Shown here one piece after another: positions 8,344 through 14,567 of a DNA stretch of 64,000 nt. Source of the DNA: Kitasatospora phosalacinea (lineage in GTDB: Bacteria > Actinomycetota > Actinomycetes > Streptomycetales > Streptomycetaceae); contig NZ_JNWZ01000066.1 of NCBI RefSeq assembly GCF_000716545.1, forward strand, positions 1 through 64,000, given 5' to 3'. Below the pieces are notes generated by a model. It was not told where the DNA came from. It made no database searches and saw only the letters and a program-made list of their open reading frames with translations. Each line of letters opens with the position of its first letter. Positions within the stretch are counted from its first letter, which is position 1. The translations under genes and the position numbers were made by a program.

Positions 8344-9317
8344 TGGCTGCTCCCCGTGCTGCTCGGTGCGCTGGGTTCGGATGCGGGTGCGGTCGCCGCA
8401 CTGGAGGCGGATGCGAGTGCGGGCGCTGGTCCGGCCGCCCGGTCGGCACGGGCGCCGCCACCGGGAGCAGGGGCCCCCGCCCCCGCCTCGGCGCCGCCCA
8501 CCAGGGCGGCCCTTCCCCGGCCGGGCACGGCGGCGATCAGCGCCCGGGTGTAGTCCGCCGAGGGCGCGTGCAGCACCTGCTGCGCCGGCCCCTCCTCGAC
8601 CAGTCGCCCGGCGTGCATGACGCCGATCCGATCGGCCAGGCGCCGTACGACGCCGAGGTCGTGGCTGATCAGCAGGTAGGCCAAGCCCTGGCGCTGCCGC
8701 AGGTCGGCGAGCAGGTTGAGCACCTGCGCCTGGACCGACACGTCCAGCGCCGACGTCGGTTCGTCCAGCACCAGCAGCACGGGGTCCATGGCGAGCGCCC
8801 GGGCGATCGCGACGCGCTGGCACTGGCCGCCGGACAGTTCGTGCGGCCGCCGTCCCAGGAACCGGTCGGCCAGGCCGACGGACGCCAGCAGCGCCGAGAC
8901 GGCCTCGGCGCGGCCGGCCGCGGTCAGGTCGGGCTGCGCGAGCCGCAGCGGCTCGTCCACCAGCCGGGCCACGGTCATCCGCGGGTCGAGCGCGGCGAAC
9001 GGGTTCTGGAAGACGATCTGCACCCGCCGTCGCAGCGCCCGCAGGTCGCGGCCCCTGGCCCGGTCGAGCCGGACGCCTTCCAGCGCGACCTCGCCGGCCA
9101 CTGGTCTGAGCAGGCCGAGCACGGTGCGGGCGAGCGTCGTCTTCCCGCAGCCGGACTCGCCGACGACGGCGTACGACTCGCCGGGCGCGATGCGGAAGCC
9201 GACGCCGTCCACCGCGCGGTGCCGGCCGTACGTGACGACCAGGTCCTGTACGCGCAGGACGTCGGAGGCGCTGGAGACGTCGACGGTGTCGGGGATGTGG
9301 GGGGTGTCGGGGATCAC
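8340..9317 (-). CDS. Peptide-type ABC transporter ATP-binding protein (DppF/OppF-like)
   Basis: The 325-aa ATPase has Walker A 'GESGCGKTT', Q-loop 'QNPFAALDPR', signature 'LSGGQ' (followed by CQR instead of the usual RQR), Walker B 'LLVLDEPTSALD' and the switch His ('ISHD'). The last 50 residues are an Ala/Pro/Gly-rich tail, longer than usual and probably disordered. The GTG start at 9317 overlaps the preceding ATPase stop (GTGA). It pairs with the ATPase at 9314-10297 to drive the importer formed by the two permeases and the lipoprotein upstream. Confidence 0.9.
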   Translation of the reverse strand: MIPDTPHIPDTVDVSSASDVLRVQDLVVTYGRHRAVDGVGFRIAPGESYAVVGESGCGKTTLARTVLGLLRPVAGEVALEGVRLDRARGRDLRALRRRVQIVFQNPFAALDPRMTVARLVDEPLRLAQPDLTAAGRAEAVSALLASVGLADRFLGRRPHELSGGQCQRVAIARALAMDPVLLVLDEPTSALDVSVQAQVLNLLADLRQRQGLAYLLISHDLGVVRRLADRIGVMHAGRLVEEGPAQQVLHAPSADYTRALIAAVPGRGRAALVGGAEAGAGAPAPGGGARADRAAGPAPALASASSAATAPASEPSAPSSTGSSQ

Positions 9318-10297
9318 GCCGCGACCTCCGGATCGGCGAAGTGGCAGAGGGCGCTGCGGCCGCCGGGCAGCGTGTGCGCCGCGGGCGGCGTACTGCGGCA
9401 CAGGTCCTCGGCCTGCGGACATCGGTTGGCGAAGACGCAGCCGGTCACGGCCAGCACGTCGGCCGGGACCTCGCCGGGCAGCGAGGCCAGCGGCGCACCG
9501 TCGTCGTCCACGGTGGGCACCGCGGCCAGCAGCGCCTTGGTGTACGGGTGCGCGGGAGCGGTGAACACCTCCTCGACCGGCCCGGTCTCGACCACCTCGC
9601 CCGCGTACAGCACGGCGACGCGGTCGCACAGGTCGCGGGCCTCGCCGAGGTTGTGGGTGACGAACAGCACCCCGAAGCCGTGTGCGTGCTGGAGCCGCAG
9701 CAGCAGCCTCCTGACCTGCTGGGCGACGGTCACGTCGAGCGCGCTGGTGGACTCGTCCGCGATGATCAGCCGCGGCTCGCAGGACAGCGCCAGAGCGATC
9801 ATCGCGCGTTGCAGCATGCCGCCGGACAGCTGGTGCGGGTAGCTGCCCAGTACCCGGTCGGTGTCGTGCAGTTCGACCTCGGCGAGCAGTTTCGCGGCGC
9901 GGGCCCCGGCCTGCTCGCGCGAGCCGCCGCGGTGGCGCCGGATGACGCGCTCGAACTGGGTGCGCAGGGGGCGGACCGGGTCGAAGGCGGTCGCCGGGTT
10001 CTGGAAGACCATGGCGATCTCGGCGCCGCGTACCGCGCGCAGTTGCGACGGCGGCGCACCGAGCAGTTCGCGGCCGTCCAGCCGGATGCTGCCGCGGGCC
10101 CGCGCGGCGGGCGGCAGCAGGCCGAGCACGGCGAGGCCCGTGAGGGTCTTGCCGCAGCCGGTCTCGCCGACGACGCCGAGCGTCTGCCCGGGTTCGACGG
10201 TGAGCGTGACGCCGCGCACCGGCCGGGTCGTGCCGCCGGAGCGGCCACCGGGCCGTGGGAACTCGATCGTCAGGTCTTCGACGGTCAGCAGCGTCAT
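9314..10297 (-). CDS. Peptide-type ABC transporter ATP-binding protein (DppD/OppD-like)
   Basis: The 327-aa ATPase has Walker A 'GETGCGKT', signature 'LSGGM', Walker B 'LIIADESTSALD' and 'VTHN'. The C-terminal oligopeptide-ATPase extension ('GCVFANRCPQAEDLCRSTPP') contains the Cys residues that in this family can bind an iron-sulfur cluster. The ATG at 10297 overlaps the permease stop by four bases. The whole unit is translated as a coupled series: SBP, B, C, D, F, nitrilase. Confidence 0.9.
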   Translation of the reverse strand: MTLLTVEDLTIEFPRPGGRSGGTTRPVRGVTLTVEPGQTLGVVGETGCGKTLTGLAVLGLLPPAARARGSIRLDGRELLGAPPSQLRAVRGAEIAMVFQNPATAFDPVRPLRTQFERVIRRHRGGSREQAGARAAKLLAEVELHDTDRVLGSYPHQLSGGMLQRAMIALALSCEPRLIIADESTSALDVTVAQQVRRLLLRLQHAHGFGVLFVTHNLGEARDLCDRVAVLYAGEVVETGPVEEVFTAPAHPYTKALLAAVPTVDDDGAPLASLPGEVPADVLAVTGCVFANRCPQAEDLCRSTPPAAHTLPGGRSALCHFADPEVAA

Positions 10298-11211
10298 CGG
10301 GTCACCGCCCTGGGGTCGAGGATGTCGCGCAGCGCGTCGCCGAGGACGTTGAAGGCGAGCACCGCCAGGAAGATCGCCGTGCCGGGCAGCGCGGACAGCC
10401 ACCACTGCGACAGCACGTAGCTGCGCCCGTCGGAGACCATCAGGCCCCAGTCCGGCGTGGGCGCCTGCGCGGCGAGGCCGAGGAAGGCCAACGACCCGGA
10501 GGCGAGGATGACCGTGCCGATGTCGATGCTCGCCTGGACGACGATCGGGGCGGCGGCGTTCGGCAGCAGGTGGCGGGCCAGGATGACGGGGTCGGACAGG
10601 CCCAGTGCCCTCGCGCCGTCGACGAACGGCCGGTCCCGCAGCCCGGCGGCGAGGCCGCGGGCGAGCCGGGTGTACCAGGGCCACCAGGCGATGGCGAGGG
10701 CGATCCCGGCGTGCATCAGGCTGGGCCCGAGCATCGCCGCGATCACCATGGCGAGCAGCAGCGGCGGGAACGCCAGGAACATGTCGGCGATCCGCATGAC
10801 GACCTCGTCCAGCCGCCCGCCGCGGTAGCCGGCGAGCAGGCCGAGCGGGACGCCGACGGCGACCGCGAGGGCCACCGTCAGCAGCGGCGTCAGCAGCGCG
10901 GGCCGGGCGCCGATGATGATCCGCGACAGTACGTCGCGGCCGAGCGGGTCGGTGCCGAGCAGGTGGCCGCCGGTGCCGGGCGCGAGGTTGCGGTGCGCCA
11001 CATCGGCGACGCCGCGGCCCTGGTCGGGGAAGGGGGCGAGCCAGGGGCCGAAGACGGCGAGGACGAGCAGCGCGCCGACCAGGACCACGCCGAGCAGTGC
11101 GAGCCGGTCGCGCAGCAGCGCGGTGACGATCCGGCGCAGGCGGGTGGGCGCGGGGGTGTCCGCGGTGCGGACGGCGTCGGCCGGGCCGGTGGTTGCGGCG
11201 AGGAGCGTCAT
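10294..11211 (-). CDS. Peptide-type ABC transporter permease (DppC/OppC-like)
   Basis: The 305-aa membrane protein has the N-terminal OppC segment ('LLGVVLVGALLVLAVFGPWLAP'), the 'HLLGTDPLGRDVLSRII' motif and the EAA-type coupling loop 'DGARALGLSDPVILARHLLPN'. About six membrane spans are expected. The ATG at 11211 overlaps the preceding permease stop by four bases. It forms the translocation channel with the permease at 11208-12224. Confidence 0.9.
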   Translation of the reverse strand: MTLLAATTGPADAVRTADTPAPTRLRRIVTALLRDRLALLGVVLVGALLVLAVFGPWLAPFPDQGRGVADVAHRNLAPGTGGHLLGTDPLGRDVLSRIIIGARPALLTPLLTVALAVAVGVPLGLLAGYRGGRLDEVVMRIADMFLAFPPLLLAMVIAAMLGPSLMHAGIALAIAWWPWYTRLARGLAAGLRDRPFVDGARALGLSDPVILARHLLPNAAAPIVVQASIDIGTVILASGSLAFLGLAAQAPTPDWGLMVSDGRSYVLSQWWLSALPGTAIFLAVLAFNVLGDALRDILDPRAVTR

Positions 11212-12224
11212 GCGAGCCTCACCCTCGGGTCGAGCCGGGCCTGCACGATGTCCACGGCCAGGTTGACCAGGATGTAGGCGGCGGCCCCGAGGACCGTGAC
11301 GCCCATGATCGCCGGGTAGTCGGCGTTGAGCAGCGCGGTCGAGGCGAACTGCCCGAGGCCGGGCCAGTTGAAGACCACTTCCACGAAGAACGCTCCGGTC
11401 AGCGAGTAGGCCAGGGTCAGGCCCGCGACGGTGACGACCGGCGGCAGCGCACCGCGCAGGGCGATCCGGCCGACCGTCATCCGCTCGCGCAGCCCGTAGG
11501 CGCGGGCGGCGCGGATGTGGTCGGCGGCCAGCACCTCGATCATCGAGGCGCGGGTCATCCGGGCGATGACGCCGATGGGGTACGCGGCCAGCGTCAGCGC
11601 GGGCAGCACCAGGTGGGTGAGGGTGTCGGTGAACCCGGCGGCGTTGCCGGTGAGCAGCGCGTCGAGCAGGTGGAAGCCGGTGATGTCCCGGATCGGGTCG
11701 GTGAACTCCAGGTCCGGGTCGTTGCGCCCGGTCAAGGCGAACAGGCCGAGCTGCCCGAACACGGTGACCTGGAGCAGCAGTCCGAGCCAGAAGGCCGGCA
11801 TCGACACGCCGCCGATCGCCAGCATGCGGATGACGTGGTCGACCAGCCGTTGCTGGCGCACCGCGGCGATCACGCCGAGCGCGATGCCGAGCACGAGCGC
11901 GATGGTCATGGCGGCGGCCAGCAGTTCGAGAGTGGCCGGGAGCCGTCCGAAGAGCTCGGAGGCGACGGGCTGCTTGGTGCCGATCGAGATGCCCCAGTCG
12001 CCGCGGACCAGTCCGCCGAGGTAGTGCGCGTACTGCACCGGGAGTGACCGGTCCAGGCCCAGCTGGTGGTGGATCTGGGCGATCTGCTCGGGCCGGGCCT
12101 TCGGGCCGAGGTAGGCGAGGGCAGGGTCGGCGGGTACCACGCGGGCCAGCACGAAGGTGACGACGGTGGTCCCGAGCAGGACGGCCGCCGCCGCCGCGGC
12201 CCTGCGGAACAGGAAGCGCCCCAT
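11208..12224 (-). CDS. Peptide-type ABC transporter permease (DppB/OppB-like)
   Basis: The 338-aa membrane protein begins with the typical single span and extracytoplasmic domain ('VLLGTTVVTFVLARVVPADPA', 'LGLDRSLPVQYAHYLGGLVRGDWG'). It has five further spans and the coupling loop 'AARAYGLRERMTVGRIALRGALPP'. The ATG at 12224 is two bases after the SBP stop. It is the first channel subunit of the importer. Confidence 0.9.
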   Translation of the reverse strand: MGRFLFRRAAAAAAVLLGTTVVTFVLARVVPADPALAYLGPKARPEQIAQIHHQLGLDRSLPVQYAHYLGGLVRGDWGISIGTKQPVASELFGRLPATLELLAAAMTIALVLGIALGVIAAVRQQRLVDHVIRMLAIGGVSMPAFWLGLLLQVTVFGQLGLFALTGRNDPDLEFTDPIRDITGFHLLDALLTGNAAGFTDTLTHLVLPALTLAAYPIGVIARMTRASMIEVLAADHIRAARAYGLRERMTVGRIALRGALPPVVTVAGLTLAYSLTGAFFVEVVFNWPGLGQFASTALLNADYPAIMGVTVLGAAAYILVNLAVDIVQARLDPRVRLA

Positions 12225-12226
12225 GC

Positions 12227-13825
12227 TCAGGCCCCTGCGCGGGTCAGGGCGTGGAAGTTGAAGTTGGAGGAGTAGTCCTGGTTGCAGGCCACGCCCTTCA
12301 CGGTCTTCGGCACGACCAGCGGGTTCGTCACGTCGTAGAGGAAGAAGCCGGGCGCCTGGTCGTACAGGCGGTTCAGCGCCTGGCCGTACTCGCTCACGGC
12401 CTTGGCGTTGTCGGTCGCGGTGTGGGTCCCGGCGTCGTCGAGCAACTGGTCGTAGGTGCTGTCCTTCCAGTAGCTGAGGTTGAAGGACGGCTTGTCGCTG
12501 GAGTGGAACAGCGAGTAGAGGTTGTCCGAGCCGGCGTCGGAGTAGGTCGGCCAGTACAGCAGCAGGAAGATGTCCTGCGCGGACTTCGGGTCGGCCTTCG
12601 CGCGGTCCCACTGCTGGTTGAACAGCAGCGCCTGGACGTCGGCGGTGACGCCGATCTTGGCGAAGGCGTCCTTGATCAGCGGCGCGAAGCGGGCCTGGGC
12701 CTGGTTCTCCGCGGCGTAGGTCACGCTCAGCGTGAGGCCCCCGCCGTCGGGGTAGCCGGCCGCCGCGAGCAGCTCCTTGGCCTTGGCCAGGTCCTGGTGG
12801 TACTGCGGGGTGCTGTCCGAGTACGGGAAGATGCCCTGCGGGACGGGGCCGCGGGACTGGGTGCCGAAGCCGTGGGCGCCGACGGTGATGATGTCCTGGT
12901 ACGGGATGGCGTACGACAGTGCCTGCCGGACCCGGACGTCGTCCAGGGGCTTGCGGGTGGTGTTGAAGAAGCCGACGTAGTCCGAGGCGGTCTTGCAGTT
13001 GGTGACGGTGAAGCGCTCGTCGTTCTTGAACTGGTCGATGTTCTCCAGCGGCAGGCTGGTGGCCAGGTCCGCCTGACCGCTGGTGAGCATCTGCTGCTGC
13101 ACCACGGATTCCGGGGTGATGGTGTTGACGACGGTGGTGTAGGAGTCCTTCTTCCAGCCGTCCCAGTAGCTCGCGTAGTTCTTGAGCACGACGCGCTGGC
13201 CCGAGGTGTACTCCCCGACCGTGTAGGGGCCGGTGCCGCCGTCCTTGCCGGAGTCGAAGTACTTCGGGTCGGCCTCGGCGGCGGCCAGCGCCTTCGGGCT
13301 GACGATCCACGCCCCGTACATGCTGGAGGCGATCAGGTCCATCGGCGCGGCCTGGCCGAGCTTCATCACGACGGTGTGCTCGTCGGGCGTCTCGACGCTC
13401 TTCAGCGGCGCCCAGATGAAGCTCGCGCCGCCGTGGTCCGCGGCGGCCTCGACGGACGCCTTGACCGCGGCCGCGGTCAGCGGCTCGCCGTCGTGGAAGG
13501 TGACGCCGGTGCGCAGGTGGAAGGTCCAGGTCAGCTTGTCGGGGCTCGCCTCCCACGAGGTGGCGAGCGCCGGCCGGTAGGGCTGGTCGGAGCCGGCGGG
13601 GTTCTTCCACAGCAGCGGCTCGTAGACGTTGGCGAGGTAGAAGACCTCGGTGGAGAACGACTTCACCGGGTCCCAGGTGGTGACGTCGGCGGTGGTCGCG
13701 ACCTTCAGGACGGCCGCCGAGGCGGACTTCGATCCTGCGGAGCTGCTGCAGGCCGAGGCGGACAGGGCCAGGGTCAGGGTCAGGGTCAGGGCGCAGGTCG
13801 AGGCTCTGGCACGGCGCAGGGACAA
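12227..13825 (-). CDS. Peptide-type solute-binding lipoprotein (SBP family 5)
   Basis: The 532-aa extracytoplasmic receptor has an N-terminal signal with lipobox 'LSASAC' (lipidated Cys about residue 26), followed by an SBP_bac_5 fold: 'VYEPLLWKNP', 'LTWTFHLRTGVTFHDGEPLTAAAVKAS', 'RVRQALSYAIPYQDI', 'AKELLAAAGY'. The start is taken as the rare TTG at 13825 because GAGGAG lies seven bases upstream and the signal peptide begins there; no ATG or GTG fits. It heads the importer-nitrilase operon behind the LysR-type box at 13943. The ligand could be a peptide, an opine or an amide compound. Confidence 0.9.
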   Translation of the reverse strand: MSLRRARASTCALTLTLTLALSASACSSSAGSKSASAAVLKVATTADVTTWDPVKSFSTEVFYLANVYEPLLWKNPAGSDQPYRPALATSWEASPDKLTWTFHLRTGVTFHDGEPLTAAAVKASVEAAADHGGASFIWAPLKSVETPDEHTVVMKLGQAAPMDLIASSMYGAWIVSPKALAAAEADPKYFDSGKDGGTGPYTVGEYTSGQRVVLKNYASYWDGWKKDSYTTVVNTITPESVVQQQMLTSGQADLATSLPLENIDQFKNDERFTVTNCKTASDYVGFFNTTRKPLDDVRVRQALSYAIPYQDIITVGAHGFGTQSRGPVPQGIFPYSDSTPQYHQDLAKAKELLAAAGYPDGGGLTLSVTYAAENQAQARFAPLIKDAFAKIGVTADVQALLFNQQWDRAKADPKSAQDIFLLLYWPTYSDAGSDNLYSLFHSSDKPSFNLSYWKDSTYDQLLDDAGTHTATDNAKAVSEYGQALNRLYDQAPGFFLYDVTNPLVVPKTVKGVACNQDYSSNFNFHALTRAGA

Positions 13826-13891
13826 ATCGGGCTCCTCGAAATCCAGCCGCTTGCGGCCGGTGCCGCCGCGCTGCTGTGGGGGTTGCGCTGA

Positions 13892-13921
13892 ATCCTGCTG
13901 GCCACTCACCATGTCGTCCAA
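13892..13921 (-). promoter_or_regulatory. Predicted promoter of SBP-Dpp-nitrilase operon
   Basis: On the minus strand, TTGGAC (13921-13916) and CAGGAT (13897-13892) are spaced 18 bp, predicting a start site near 13885 and a 60-nt leader. The palindrome at 13943-13957 is centred about -65, exactly as at the nitrilase-APC promoter. Confidence 0.55.
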
Positions 13922-13942
13922 TGCCTGTTCGTGCTGCGTTCC

Positions 13943-13957
13943 ATGCCTTTGAGGCAT
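13943..13957. promoter_or_regulatory. LysR-type operator, site 2
   Basis: ATGCCTTTGAGGCAT is the same 6-3-6 palindrome as at 4599-4613, differing only in the central three bases. A half site (AGGCAT on the minus strand, 13926-13921) overlaps the -35, as expected for the activation half of a LysR site. Confidence 0.7.
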
Positions 13958-14124
13958 CGCCGGGATCAGGCACCGGACATGGCTCTGGACGCTGTTCGTC
14001 GGCCCAGCCGTCGCGAGGTCCGCAGATGAGGTCGGGCCGGGGATGCGGGCCGCCCACCGGCCGATCGTCGTGGAGCCGCGGTCGTGGACGGCGTTGACGT
14101 AGCGCTGCTGCCTGACCTGCACCT

Positions 14125-14139
14125 ATGCCTCCAAGGCAG
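14125..14139. promoter_or_regulatory. LysR-type operator, site 3 (orphan)
   Basis: ATGCCTCCAAGGCAG keeps T-N11-A and all but the last base of the palindrome. It sits 30 bp before the -35 at 14162, the same spacing as at sites 1 and 2. Confidence 0.6.
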
Positions 14140-14161
14140 GCTCCGGTGCACACTTTTGGCA

Positions 14162-14191
14162 TTGGACGGCACGGTGAGCGGCCAGCAAAAT
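14162..14191 (+). promoter_or_regulatory. Predicted rightward promoter linked to operator site 3
   Basis: TTGGAC (14162-14167) and CAAAAT (14186-14191) are spaced 18 bp, predicting a start site near 14198. Transcription would run into the 18-codon frame and then toward the serine hydrolase gene 370 bp away. Confidence 0.45.
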
Positions 14192-14261
14192 ACCCGCAAC
14201 CCCCACAGCAGCGCCGCGGCCCCCGCCGACGAGCGGCCTGCACACCCTCCTGGAGCCCTCC

Positions 14262-14318
14262 ATGTCCCCGTGCTCCGCTCCGCCCCGCCCCGCGACGTTT
14301 CCCAGCCCTTCGGATTGA
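14262..14318 (+). pseudogene. Vestigial 18-codon reading frame behind the copied promoter
   Basis: The ATG at 14262 follows TGGAGCCC in the position that corresponds, in the inverted copy, to the TTG start of the SBP gene (GGAGCCCGAT-TTG). The frame (MSPCSAPPRPATFPSPSD) stops at 14318. It is most simply the stump left when the duplicated leader lost its gene; a real leader peptide is less likely. Confidence 0.35.
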
Positions 14319-14567
14319 CCCCGTTGGCTGCTGCCTCGGTCCGCACCGGGCGAAAGCGCCAGCGCGACGTAGCACGCCCGTCCCCGCCCCACCCTTCCAG
14401 GCCGTCCGGGCGGCGACGTCGTGCGCGGCCTCGGCCCGCCCGGGCGGCCCAACGGAACGACCGAGGCGTGCAAGAGCGACGAGGCCGCCACCCCACCATC
14501 ACCACTCCGCACCCGGGTGCCCCCTCTGTTCGCACCCGACTCCACAGCCCCCACCCAAGGAGGAACC

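Larger units (their letters stand above)
13862..13965. repeat. Left arm of a roughly 100-bp inverted promoter duplication
   Basis: Read on the minus strand, this arm aligns with 14117-14222 on the plus strand at roughly 75-85% identity by eye. It includes the palindrome, the ATTGGAC -35 block and a CAACCCCCACAGCAGCGC block. Weaker similarity continues through the ribosome site and start codon. One promoter region has been copied in inverse orientation. Confidence 0.7.
14117..14222. repeat. Right arm of the inverted promoter duplication
   Basis: This is the mirror copy of 13862-13965, facing right. It keeps the operator, the -35 and an arguably better -10, but leads only to the 18-codon frame at 14262. 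Confidence 0.7.

Noticed and set aside
11208..14375. 1055-codon minus-strand frame that includes the DppB-like permease
   Set aside because: Only its last third is a real gene. The rest is an out-of-frame shadow of the SBP gene and leader; the permease starts at 12224.
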